NCBI RefSeq assembly: GCF_041146395.1
Contig: NC_091012.1
Coordinates: forward strand, 15,056,193 to 15,120,192
Origin: Eulemur rufifrons
Taxonomy: Eukaryota > Chordata > Mammalia > Primates > Lemuridae
Length of the DNA: 64,000 nucleotides
Reading direction: 5' to 3'
Below, piece by piece: positions 24,896 to 39,413 of this stretch. Each line of letters opens with the position of its first letter. Position 1 is the stretch's first letter. Under the pieces are notes generated by a model. It had not been told where the DNA came from and searched no databases. It saw nothing but the letters and a program-made list of their open reading frames with translations. The position numbers and the translations under genes were made by a program.

Positions 24896-27800
24896 AGTTC
24901 TACCCAACAATCTGAACAAAAAACCGTCTCATCAGTTTTCTCAGTAAATGTGAATGGCTTGAATTCCCCACTCAAGAGACATAGATCAGCCCAATGGATA
25001 AAAAAACACAATCCAAGTATCTGCTGTCTTCAAGAAACCCACCTAACCTGTAAAGATGCTTTTAAGCTGAAAATAAAAGGATGGAAATCTGTATTTCAAG
25101 CAAACGGTAACCAAAAGAAAGCTGGTATGGCAATCTTAATTTCCAATAACTTAGCTTTCAAACCAACAAAAATAATAAAAGACAAAGATGGCTACTACAT
25201 ACTGGTTAAAGGCACAATTCAACAAGAAGCCATGAATATACTCAATATATATGCACCCAACCTAGGTGCACCTAGATTCATAAAGCAAACCCTACTAGAT
25301 CTGAACCAAATGAGAGATAAGAATACTGTAATAGCTGGAGACTTTAACACCCCACTGACAATACATGACAGATCCTCTAAACAGAAAATAAACAAAGACA
25401 TAACGGACCTAAATAGAATGCTAGAACAAATGGGCATGGCTGACATCTATAGGACATTCTACCCAAAGTCCACAGATTATACATTCTTCTCATCAGTTCA
25501 CGGGAAATTCTCTAAGATTGACCATGTCCTAGGACATAAAGCATGTCTTAAAAAATTCAAAAAAATAGAAATTATACCATGCATCTTCTCAGATCACAGC
25601 GGAATAAAAGTAACAATGATCACAAACAGAAACCCTCACTCTTACTCAAAGTCATGGAAGCTAAATAACTTTCTCCTGAATAATTATTCTATAAAGGAAG
25701 AAATCAAGATGGAAATCAAAAGCTTCTTTGAATTAAATGACAATGGAGATACAACTTATCAATATCTATGGGACACAGCTAAAGCAGTCCTGAGACGGAA
25801 ATTCATATCCATAAATGCCTATATCCAAAAGACAGAAAACCTGCAAATAGACAACCTAATGAATAGACTCAAAGAGCTGGAGAAAGAAGAACAGAACGAC
25901 CTCAAACCCAGCAGAAGGTGAGAAATTACTAACATCAAATCAGAATTAAATGAAAAGGACAACAAAGAAACTATAAGGGAAATTAATAAAACAAAAAGTT
26001 GGTTCTTTGAAAAGATAAACCAAATAGACACACCTCTGGCTAGACTAACGAAGAGCACAAAAGTAATATCTCTAATAACCTCCATTAGGAACATGAAAGG
26101 AGAAATCACAACCGATGCTACAGAGATACAAGATATCATCTATGAATTCTACAAAAATCTTTAGGCACACAAACTGGAGAATGCGGAGGAAATGGACAAA
26201 TTTTTAGAAACACATAGTCTTCCCAGGCTCAACCAAGAAGAAATAGAGTACTTGAACAGACCAATATCAAGAACTGAAATGGAAACAGCAATAAAAAACC
26301 TTCCCAAAAAGAAAAGCCCTGGTCCAGATGGGTTCACACCTGAATTTTACCATACATACAAAGAAGAACTGGTGCCCATCCTACATAAACTATTGTCCAA
26401 TATTGAGAAGGATGGAATTCTCCCCAACACGTTCTACCAAGCCAATATAACATTGATACCAAAACCAGGAAAGGATGCAACAAAAATAGAGAACTACAGA
26501 CCAATTTCCCTCATGAATATAGATGCAAAACTTTTCAATAAAATACTAGCAAATCGAATCCAAGTACTTATCAAAAAAATAATCCACCACGACCAAGTGG
26601 GCTTCATCGCAGAGATGCAGGGGTGGTTCAACATACGTATATCTATAAATGTAATACACCACATAAATAGAAGCAAAAACAAAAACCATATGATACTCTC
26701 ATTAGATGCAGAAAAAGCATTTGACAAAATTCAACACCCTTTTATGATAAAAACGCTTAACAAAATAGGCGTAGATGGAACCTACCTAAAAATGATACGA
26801 GCCATATATGACAAACCCACAGCCAACATCATTCTGAACGGGCAAAAATTGAAAGCACTCCCACTTAGAACTGGAACCAGACAGGGCTACCCACTGTCCC
26901 CATTACTTTTCCACATAGTATTGGAAGTCCTTGCAAGAGCTATCAGGCAAGAGAGCAAAATCAAGGGAGTCTAAATAGGGAAGGAGGAGATCAAACTCTC
27001 ACTTTTTGCTGATGATATGATGTTATATCTGGAAAACCCCCAGGATTCAACCATGAGACTCCTGGAATTGATTAACGAATATAGCAAAGTCTCTGGCTAC
27101 AAAATTAATATACACTAACAGAGGCATTTATATACGTCAATAACAGTCAATCGGAAAACCAAATTAAAGACTCAATACCCTTCAAAATAGCAACAAAGAA
27201 AATAAAATATCTAGGTATATACCTAAATAAAGAGGTAAAGGACCTCTATCATGAAAACTATGAAACACTGAGAAAAGAAATAGCAGAACTTGCAAATAGA
27301 TGGAAAAATATACCACGCTCATGGATCGGAAGAATCAACATTGTTAAAATATCTATACTACCCAAAGTGATCTACAGATTCAATGCAATCCCTATTAAAT
27401 TACCAACATCATTCTTCACAGACGTAGAGAAAATAATTATACACTTTGTATGGAACCAGAGAAGAGCCCGTATAGCAAAAGCACTTTTAAGCAACAAAAA
27501 CAAAATGGGAGGTATTAATTTGCCAGACCTAAAACCATACTACAAGGCCATGGTTCTTAAAACAGCCTGGTACTGGCACAAGTACAGGGACACAGACCAG
27601 TGGAACACAACAGACAATCCAAATATAGAACCATCCTCATATAGTCACCTAATTTTTGACAAAGCAGGAAAGAATATACTCTGGGGACAAGAATCCCTAT
27701 TCAATAAATGGTGCTGGGAGAATTGGTTAGCCACTTGTAGAAGACTGAAACAGGACCCACAGCATTCACCTCCCACAAAAATCAAATCACGGTGGATAAC

Positions 27801-28739
27801 AGACTTAAACGTTAGGCGTGATACAATCAGAATTCTAGAAGACAATGTAGGAAAGACTCTTACAGACATTGGCCTAGGCAAAGAATTTATGAACAAGACC
27901 CCCAAGGCAATCACAGCAGCAACAAAAATTAATGAATGGGACATGATTAAATTAAAAAGCTTCTGCACAGCCAAAGAAACAGTCACAAGAATAAACAGAC
28001 CACCTACAGAATGGGAAAAAAATTTTGCATATTACACATCAGATAAAGGACTGATAACAAGAATCTATTTAGAACTCAGGAAAATCAGCAAGAAAAAATC
28101 AAACAACCCTCTGAAAAAGTGGGCAAATGACATGAATAGAAACTTCTCAAAAGAAGATATAAGAATGGCTAACAAACATATGAAAAAATGCTCAACATCC
28201 CTAATCATCAGAGAAATGCAAATCAAAACCACAATGAGATATCACTTAACCCCAGTGAAAATGGTCTTTATCAAAAAAACCCAAAACACACATGTTGGCG
28301 TGGATGTGGAGAGACAGGAACACTCATACACTGCTGGTGGGACTGAAAACTAGTGCAACCCCTGTGAAAAGCATTATGGAGGTATCTTAAACAGATTCAA
28401 GTAGACCTGCCATTCGATTCAGCAATCCCACTATTGGGCATATACCCAAAGGAAAAAAGGTCATTCTGTAACAAAGACCCATGTACCCAAATGTTTATAG
28501 CAGCACAATTCACAATAGCAAAGATGTGGAAACAACCCAAATGCCCATCAATACATGATTGGATTAGTAACGTGTGGTATATGTATACCATGGAATATTA
28601 CTCAGCTATAAGAAATAATGAAGATACGACATCTCTATGGTTCTCCTGGAGAGAGTTGGAACCCATTATAGTAAGTGACGTATCCCAAGAATGGAAAAAC
28701 AAGCATCACATGTACTCACCAGAAAATTGGTTGCCCTGA
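24896..28739 (+). pseudogene. LINE-1 ORF2 (endonuclease/reverse transcriptase), multiply broken
   Basis: ORF2p nicks DNA and reverse-transcribes LINE-1 RNA at the target. The N-terminal apurinic-like endonuclease is intact to sight: NGLN (24953), QETH (25031), GDFN (25337) and SDH (25589) carry the expected catalytic Asn, Glu, Asp and His. No ATG is seen in frame between the stop at 24893 and the domain, so the start is unclear. Breaks follow: TGA 25919-25921, TAG 26162-26164 and TAA 26972-26974 in frame; a 1-base deletion near 27115; and a further shift near 28285. The reverse-transcriptase core FADD is still encoded at 27005-27016. The C terminus ends at 28737-28739 after MYSPENWLP. Confidence 0.92.
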
Positions 28740-29075
28740 TCATCACCTAAATACACATCTGGGAACAACACCAATCGGATATCAGACTGAGGTGGGGAGT
28801 GGGGGAGGGGATGGGTGTATGCCTACACAATGAGTACATTGCGCACCATTTGGGGAATGGTCACTCTTGAAGGTGCTGACTTGGGAAGGGGGGTGGGGAA
28901 GGGAGGGATATATACTTACATGATGGGTGCAACACGCACCATCTGCGGATCAGACATGCCTGGAGCTCTGACTTGGGGGGACAGGCAGTACATGGGCAAC
29001 GTATGTAACCTGCAATTCTGTATCCCCCAGAACAATAAGATGAAATAAAAAAAATAAGATATAGAAAAAAAAAAA
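28740..29075 (+). other. LINE-1 3' UTR and A-rich tail with G-quadruplex motif
   Basis: G-rich text includes four close G-runs at 28794-28815 (GGGG, GGGGG, GGGG, GGG), a strong G-quadruplex candidate typical of primate LINE-1 3' UTRs. A second G-rich cluster lies at 28886-28910. AATAAA occurs near 29044, followed by A-rich tail. Confidence 0.85.
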
Positions 29076-30052
29076 GATCGATAACAGGAGGTGGAAAAAA
29101 GCCAGTTTCACTTAAGAATGTCTGTGATGGTGTAGTTAAAGAAATTAATTTTATTAAAAATGTGTATGATGATTTTCTCAAGTAAAAGCAATTTTGCAAT
29201 TGAAAAAAAACAGATTATTCAAGAAGGTTAAAGAACAGATGGATAATAGATTTCACTGAACACTAAAACATAACACACTCACTTCAGAAAGGATAATGTT
29301 GCCAAAACATGGTTCAAATGTAAAATACTGAATGAAATTGATGTGTCAGGAGTTTTTTTTCCAAGTTCTTTTGGCCAACAATAGGGGACTAAAAGACCTG
29401 TTTCACTATTTTTGTGTCTCAGTATTTTCATGTGCAAAGTGTCCCCACTTTAGGTGGCATGAACAATCATAATCGACAGTTGCATGCAGGCACTGAGGCT
29501 GCAAAAATCCCAGAGTAATTAGTGTTGTCTGAAAGCAATGACATCTGTGTTCTCATGGTTCTTGATTCATGTCAGGCCAACAAGATATATATGAAAAAGT
29601 ATGACAAGCATTGCAAATGCCCTTCTGAAAGATCTTACACTTTGAGGAAAGCTGAAGAAATAACACATGTCATTTTCTTTTTGTAAGCAACACATTTAAG
29701 ATTAAAAGATCTAAAAAGATCTTTTGAGTCATTCATTCTCTTTTTGTAAATATTAAGTATTTATTCAGGATACAGCAATGTGGTATGAAAAAATCCATTG
29801 TTAACTTTTCTTCTTTTTAAAACTTTCTTAATACCTTGATTCTGTGCAGCACAATGTATGTACACATTCCCGTAAGGACAAAATAGCATTCTTATCAACA
29901 TCCCTTGGTTTCTTTACCTTTTAATTAAAAAATTGTATCTCTTAGTACTGGACATAAAATAACTTAAAATTTGTAATTAAATGCCATAGAATTACGTTTG
30001 CATTTTTGTAACAATCGACTGCCAAATTGATTGCATTAAAAAGGTCTTTGTT
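29076..30052. other. Unassigned DNA between two LINE-1 pieces
   Basis: No repeat family is recognised. The stretch 29340-29650 has higher complexity and codon-like composition (for example FCVSVFSCAKCPHF in one plus frame), but stops interrupt every frame. It may be UTR or unique host DNA. Confidence 0.4.
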
Positions 30053-31246
30053 TTAGGGCGAAAAAAAAAAGAAGAGAAAAGAAAGAGATGAAAAAGAAAG
30101 AGAAAAGAAAAAGAGAAGAGCAGAGAAAAAGAAAAGAAAAAAGAGAAAAAAAAACACCAAACAACACAAAAAACCTAACCAAAAACAGCAAAAACACAAA
30201 CACAAAAGAACAAAAACAAAACTACACAGCACCACACCACTTCGCTAAACGAAAAGAGACACTAATCTGAAGTATATAGTTCGGCGACTCAATGATTGTG
30301 TTTTTATGCCTTAGCCCAGCTCCACCCCTTCACGCCCACTTGGTTGGGTCCCGAGCGGCGACTCAATGTTTTTTTTTTTTTACACCTTAGTGCAGTTCCG
30401 CCCCTTCACGCTGAGCACTGCCCCGGCGGTGATTCCCCCAGGGTCGAAGTTGTTCACCCTTTATTGTCTCCTGCCCAGTGTGCCCATGCATATCCCGCGC
30501 TCCCGGCGCGGGCCCAGAGACCAGCGGAGGGCGCTGGGTGGAGAGAGCCGCTCGGCACCTTATGGCTCCCGAGCGGTTCTGCCTTTGCTTTCAAGATGGC
30601 GCCCGCAGCACTCAGGGGTGGGAGGGTGACCGGCTCCCTGGCAGGCAGAGACCACCACTGCCAGGAGGCTGGCGAGCAAAGACGCCAGGGGCCACCGGCT
30701 GGAGAACTGCCAAAAAAAGTAGCACAGAGGCACAACGCAATTCGCTGATCGAGGATCATTTGTGCCCCTCCCCCCTGGCGCAGGTCCGTCCCTCCTTGCC
30801 AAGGGCTGTCTCAGCTGAGACTTCCCAGGTTCCAAGCTATTCTCCCGAAAAAGCCTCCTGTCTGCAGTGCCCCACGTCTCCCTCGGTGATTCTGCTCTGG
30901 CTTGCGGGAGGTCTCCAAACAATTGGGATTGGAGGACAGTGAGGAGAGCAAGCCACTTTTCCAGAAGGCTGCCCCTGCCCCACCTGGGGGCAGGCGCAGC
31001 TGACCCGTGCTCCGCTGGGTACTGTCTGTTCCGCATTCCGCAGAGTTTCGGGATCCTAGTTTTCATTCACCTCAGACCTCACTCACTCTGTTTGTCCCAG
31101 GTTGATTTTCCGTGGATTCATACCACTGTTCCTGTGTGGGAGCGGACCTCTAGCGTTGTGGCAGGTCCGGATCAACGACTTCCTCACCGGAGCGCAGATC
31201 CAGGCAGTCACCACCACTCCGCCATTCGCGCCGAGCCTCCGTGTAT
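30053..31246 (-). mobile_element. LINE-1 5' UTR fragment only, antisense
   Basis: The complement of this interval matches the first ~1.2 kb of the full-length LINE-1 (21828-about 23010): start region, GGCGGAGTGGTGGTGACTG, the CpG-rich body, the duplicated CGTGAAGGGGC blocks and the start of the pyrimidine tract. No ORF1, ORF2 or poly(A) follows; it ends in the purine run 30061-30160. The YY1-type core reads GAATGGCGG instead of AGATGGCGG. Relative to the full-length copy it forms an inverted repeat. Confidence 0.88.
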
Positions 31247-32523
<1,277 letters not shown>

Positions 32524-33076
32524 AAAAATGAAATTAGCAACCAAATAACAGTGACTGAATAGTTGGAAGAAACAGCAGCATTCTTTAAAACCACACAGTA
32601 CCAATGATTTTAATGCATTAAAAAAAAAACTAATTCAGATGAGCTTTCTTTACTCCTATTAATATGATAGTTTTTAACATGTTGTCACATTCTCCCATCA
32701 GTAGCCCCCACAAATACATGAAAGACAGGGCAGGGAGAAGATCTACTTGTTGCCTTTAAAAGTACACAGCATTTAAAAGTTGCCAGTAACCGACAATAAG
32801 AAATATCCACACCATCTAACACCCTTTTGTTTGTTTCAGTTGTTTCTACTGCAAAATCACTTATTCCTTATTAATAAAAAGTCCCAGACTTATATTTTTG
32901 AGAAGTATCACTGTTTGGAGGGCCCAATTCTCCTTTAATTTAGAAATGTTTTAATTCTATCTAACTCTTTTGTGTTTCCTAACCTATTCAGTTAATGTAT
33001 ACGTATTAACTCTGTGTTAATGTGTATACTTTTATAATCTCAAAAACTAAATGCAGCATTAAAAATGAAAACTAAC

Positions 33077-33298
33077 TCATTCAAATACTTTCATTCCAAG
33101 TGGAAGAAGGTATCTTTTAAGGTCACTACTGTTAGGTGCTAATATGGCATACACTGCACCATAACAAAAGTTAGTTGTTATGAAAAACATGGACATGAGA
33201 ATAAACAGAACAGAGAGGAAAAGGACCAAAATGCAGACTAGATTGTAGAACCTGACGATGATTTCTCCAATTTTTCTCTCTTTAAGATTTTCTGTCAT
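33077..33298 (-). CDS. Possible small hydrophobic ORF or exon, uncertain
   Basis: The minus strand is open for 73 codons from an ATG at 33298 to TGA. The middle is a long hydrophobic run (LVCILVLFLSVLFILMSMFF), long enough for one membrane helix, preceded by a charged start (ENLKERKIGE) and followed by a polar tail. Just upstream on the same strand is AATATTTTCAG at about 33320, an acceptor-like sequence, so this might be a terminal exon. I recognise no family. In AT-rich DNA a hydrophobic ORF of this size can occur by chance. Confidence 0.2.
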   Translation of the reverse strand: MTENLKERKIGEIIVRFYNLVCILVLFLSVLFILMSMFFITTNFCYGAVYAILAPNSSDLKRYLLPLGMKVFE

Positions 33299-33365
33299 GA
33301 ATGTATATGGTTTGTCTCTGAAAATATTAATGCTAAAACCTTTAAAACTTTGAATTAGATGTGGC

Positions 33366-33420
33366 TTTTAGTGAATCACCAACTTATGGGGCCTCATTTA
33401 GTGAATCAGCAACTTATGGT
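33366..33420. repeat. Two-copy tandem duplication
   Basis: TTTAGTGAATCAnCAACTTATGG occurs twice about 30 bases apart (first near 33368, second near 33398), differing at one base. Confidence 0.85.
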
Positions 33421-34649
33421 CTACTGGCTAGATCCAGCCAAAGAAACATTAAACACTTCCCCGTCAGTCCAGCCTTAATCTAAACTCCGTCTTGAAGACA
33501 GAGGAATTATTCATTCCAGAAAAATGGCCATTTCTGCTTGCTTGATTTTTTTCCCACAACCAGGCCATTCCCAAAGTTCAAGATGATCAGAAAAAGATAG
33601 ATGTAAAAACTCTCTGCTAACAAGTACACAGCAAGAGACATACAGCAAGTGCATGTAATTTCAGCTATTGAAACTCTTCAATATCAAAAGCATCCCTTTG
33701 TCTCTTGAGACTAGAGGGTGGCAGAATTAAGTTTCTGAGCAAACCAATTATAGCTTCTAACAGGTAATATTCTCCTCATCTTGCTTGAAATCTTGACAAT
33801 TCCCCTTTATGGCTAAAGCCTTACCATTGTCATCTTACAATCACAAAAAACTACTGACAAACTTAAGGATATAGAATGCAAATACTAAAAGAAAATTAAA
33901 CAGCAAAAACTTTACCAACAGTTTAGTGTTCATAGATATTATTTCAGGTAGTCACAAAATAGACAGGGACAGAGAATTGCATTTCTCTTCAGTCAGCACA
34001 AATACCAGAATATAGAATTTTATAGGCTTTAAGAGGAAAGGAAAGAGGGTACTCAGTAGATTTAAAGTTGAATAGCAAAGACTAGAAAATAATACCTAGT
34101 AGTCACAACCCAAGCCTTACCATAAAAGGTCAAGTACCCACTGAAATCCTGTCCCAACCAATGACTTTTTCCATTGTGCCTACTCTCTCTGACTTTAAAC
34201 CCATTAAAAAATAAAAGTGAACTAAACTTTTTCTCTGCCTTTTTTTACAAGACAGACTTTGGATTTTTTTTTTTTTTAAAGAATTGATGACTTCTCATTC
34301 ACTTAAAGATATCTAACACTGTGCACTCTTGACAAAAGCTCCATGTATGTTGCACAGTGATAGGACCATATGGCAGGGTGCAGAGCTGGAATTCAACTAC
34401 TAAATAAGGGCTTAGTAGAAAAGTGTGATATGATTATTATAGGAATAACTAAAACTTGGCTGAACTAATATTATTAATTATATTGAATTTAAACTTAGAT
34501 TTATACTTTAAATATAGCTTCTAAATTTGGGTTTAATGGGTGGACCATGAATTTATTTCCTCTCCCTCCTGAAGTTCATTAGAATTAAAGACATAAAATA
34601 AAGGTTGTATACAAGATGAGGAAAAAGGATTGACAGCAGATGATTTTTA

Positions 34650-36500
<1,851 letters not shown>

Positions 36501-37327
36501 TCAGAAATATTTAAGAGAAAGAATGAAGGGTGTGCAGAAGAAGAACAGCAAGAAAACTGTATGACTCAGCAACAAACAATATTTGCATAGTCATAATGAT
36601 GCAAATATTAATTACTCATTTAATACAAAATGTGATACATGTCAAGGAAATGGAGGGAGGGAAATAAGCTCATGGTGGAGTGAGGAAGCTCAGCTTTTAC
36701 CTGCTATGACAGAAAATCAGCAGAGAGTGCTAAAAATGAACTTAGCTATTATCACTCTTACTTTGATTAAAAAATAAGTTTAAATAATTAAGGCAAAAAT
36801 GTTTAAGGCAGATCTTTATACCACAACCAAGTTATTGAAATTTAGCTGAAATGTTAGAAACCCTTAAAAAATTGGCCCCACTCAGTCAAAGGCTTTTCCA
36901 CATAAATTTGATACTTAGGAAAATAGAAGAGATTTAGAAAATCCACAAAAAAAGAGTTCCATGCTAACAGTATGTGTTCCCCTTTATATTTTTAAGGAAT
37001 CATGACAGACATACTTTTAATTCAAACTATTAATGTCTTAAGTTTTCAACTGTTTACTTACATGCTTTAAATGGTTGCTCTTCCTCTTTTCTTGCCCTCA
37101 AAATAATATAAAAAGCTGATCAATTCTGATACAAATGTCATAGAGTAAAAGTGGTTGCTAATTATCTGATGAATTACCAATATACAAAATCAGATAAAAT
37201 TCCATTCTTTTAAAAATAATTTTCTGCAAACTTTATAATTTAAATCACCTCACAAGATGAATGTCATAAAGTAAAATCTAAAATGTTAGTTTTACTTTTT
37301 GATTTAACAGATATTCTATTACATGCA
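36501..37327. other. Unassigned AT-rich DNA
   Basis: No recognisable repeat or gene. Confidence 0.45.
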
Positions 37328-37606
37328 GGCCAGGTGCAGTGGCTTACACCTGTACTCCTAGCACTTTGCAAAGGAGGCCGAGGCAGCAGGACCACTTGAG
37401 GCCAGGAGTTTGGGACCAGCCTGAGCAACAGGGAGACCCCATCCCTACAAAAAATTAGAAAAATTAGCCAGCTATGCCTGTAGTCCCAGCTACTTGAGAG
37501 GCTGATGCAGAGGATTGCTCAAGCCCAGGAATTTGAGGTTGCAATGAGCTATGATGACACCGCTACACTCTAGCTTGGGTCACACAGAGGAAGATCCTGT
37601 CTCAAA
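37328..37606 (+). mobile_element. Old Alu
   Basis: GGCCAGGTGCAGTGGCTTAC to CCTGTCTCAAAATAAATAAG. The flanks TCTATTACATGCA and TCTATTACATACA (left near 37314, right near 37629) are a good target-site duplication. Confidence 0.88.
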
Positions 37607-37629
37607 ATAAATAAGAAATAAATGAAAAT

Positions 37630-38338
37630 CTATTACATACAAATGAAAGAATCCCCATGTATAAAAGAGCAAAAAAAAAATTAGTCCAGATGAGAAATTT
37701 AGCTAATCAAAAAGTAAACCTGTTGCATATTTGAACCACTACCCAGTAGTATCTTCTAATTCTACATTGACACACAGCTTACTTTAATACCAGTATCTAC
37801 CAGCAGACAGCTCTTAAGAACCAGTTTCTGGTCAGGCACCAATTCTTAGATGCATCTGAATCCCTGGAAGCATCCTTATTGGTAATCTACTAATATGTCA
37901 CTGAAAAATAAATTGGTCTTTACATAACTGGAAAGTAACTTAGCTGGCATTGAAATTTTAAAATCAATGTGCTAACTGCATTGAACATGGTACCTACAAA
38001 ACACAAAATAATTTTGTTGTAACAAAGGTCAGAAGAGTAAATGCTCCAAGAGAGACTTTGGCTGCACTTTGTTTCCCACACTGCCTCCTCCTCTGAGGCT
38101 GGATGGCATTTTAGGCACACATTTCTCACCACTGAAGAGACAGGGGGATGGGATAGTTTTCTTCTGCTTCCACACACTCTACATGAGAGAAGCTCATGGC
38201 TCTGCAAGAAATGGAGAAATACACAGATCCTAACCAGAAATGATTGGTTCAAGCCAGGCAAAGTACGCACAAACTATGGAAATGCAGTATAGGCAGACAC
38301 CCAATGTCTTCGTTTCTGAAGGACAGGGGAAAAAAAGA
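37630..38338. other. Unassigned DNA
   Basis: No repeat or supported gene. Short ORFs on both strands around 37920-38290 overlap each other and lack recognisable domains. Confidence 0.4.
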
Positions 38339-38366
38339 AACCCCTATTTTTTTTTTTTTTTTTTTT

Positions 38367-38459
38367 AGAATTAATCAGGAAGTTTAATAAGGTTGCATGA
38401 TACAAAATTGATATGCAAAAATCAATATCATTTCCATATAGCAGCAAGTAAAAACTTCA
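38367..38459 (-). other. 3'-transduced segment of the LINE-1 source locus
   Basis: This lies between two A-tracts when read on the minus strand, the expected position of 3' flanking DNA carried by read-through polyadenylation. On the minus strand an ATTAAA signal (complement at 38383-38388) sits about 17 bases before the final A-tail. The segment itself reads on the plus strand like an eroded piece of ORF2 (CAAAATTGATATGCAAAAATC), so the source LINE-1 apparently sat just upstream of another LINE-1 fragment. Confidence 0.75.
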
Positions 38460-39413
38460 TTTTTTTTTTATTTTATTTTATTTTATTTTTATTTTTTGTT
38501 TGTTTTTCAGCTCATCAAGGGGGTACAAAAGATCAGGCTGTATACATTGCCCATGCCTCCCCATCCCCCCGAGTCTGAGCTTTAGTTGTGTCCATTTCCT
38601 AGACAGTGCACATCACTCTCATCATGTAGGTGTGCACTCCTCCCCTCCCCCCACCCCATCCCCCCCAGAGAGAACTTCAAACGTGTCCATTCCCCAGGCA
38701 GTGCGCATCGCACTCATCAAGTAGGTATACACCCATCCCTTCCACCCAGCCCCGACCTCTGTCCAATACCCAATTGGTGTGAATCCCAAATGTGCTCTCA
38801 GGGAAACCAGTTTGCTGGTGAGTACATGTGGTGCTTCTTTTTCCATTCTTGGGATACTTCACTTAATAGAATGGGTTCCAGCTCACTCCAGGAGAACCAA
38901 AGAGATGCCATATCGCCATCATTTCTAATAGCTGAGTAATATTCCATGGTATACATATACCACATTTTGCTAATCCATTCATGAATCGATGGGCATTTGG
39001 GTTGTTTCCACATTTTTGCGATTGTGAATTGTGCTGCTATAAACATTCGGGTGCAGGTGTCTTTTTTATAGAATGACTTTTGTTCTTCTGGGTAGATGCC
39101 CAGTAATGGGATTGCTGGATCGAATGGTAGGTCTACTTGAATCTGTTTAAGGTATCTCCACATTGCTTTCCACAGGGGCTGCACTAGTTTACAGTCCCAC
39201 CAGCAGTGTATGAGGGTACCTGTCTCTCCGCACCCACGCCAACATGTATAGTTTTGGGACTTTTTGATAAAGGCCGTTCTCACTAGAGTTAAGTGGTATC
39301 TCATTGTGGTTTTGATTTGCATTTCCCTGATGATTAGAGATGTTGAACACTTTTTCATATGTTTGTTAGCCATTTTTATATCTTCTTTTGAAAAATTTCT
39401 TTTCATGTCCTTT
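38460..39413 (-). pseudogene. LINE-1 3' UTR and ORF2 C terminus, antisense part
   Basis: The antisense 3' UTR (38507-38797) is followed by an uninterrupted minus-strand reading of the ORF2 C terminus ending MYSPANWFP, starting at the junction with [16 protein letters not shown]. It includes the Cys-rich segment ([17 protein letters not shown]). No stop interrupts it, which suggests a recent insertion. Confidence 0.9.

Larger units (their letters stand above)
21826..29075 (+). mobile_element. Full-length LINE-1, strepsirrhine type
   Basis: An element of about 7.25 kb with every LINE-1 part in order: GC-rich 5' UTR with YY1-type start, pyrimidine tract, ORF1, intergenic gap, ORF2 with endonuclease and reverse transcriptase, G-rich 3' UTR, AATAAA near 29044 and an A-rich tail to 29075. 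Both ORFs are broken, so it cannot retrotranspose autonomously. Many intact stretches indicate moderate age. A clean target-site duplication is not visible; the flanks share only AAAAGA-like text. Confidence 0.93.
32540..34645. other. Unassigned unique-looking DNA
   Basis: No interspersed repeat is confidently recognised. It contains a hydrophobic minus-strand open frame (33077-33298, listed separately), a small tandem duplication at 33366-33420 and a possible LTR-like end near 34190-34265 (CCCATTAAAAAATAAAAG, then a T-run). Confidence 0.4.
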
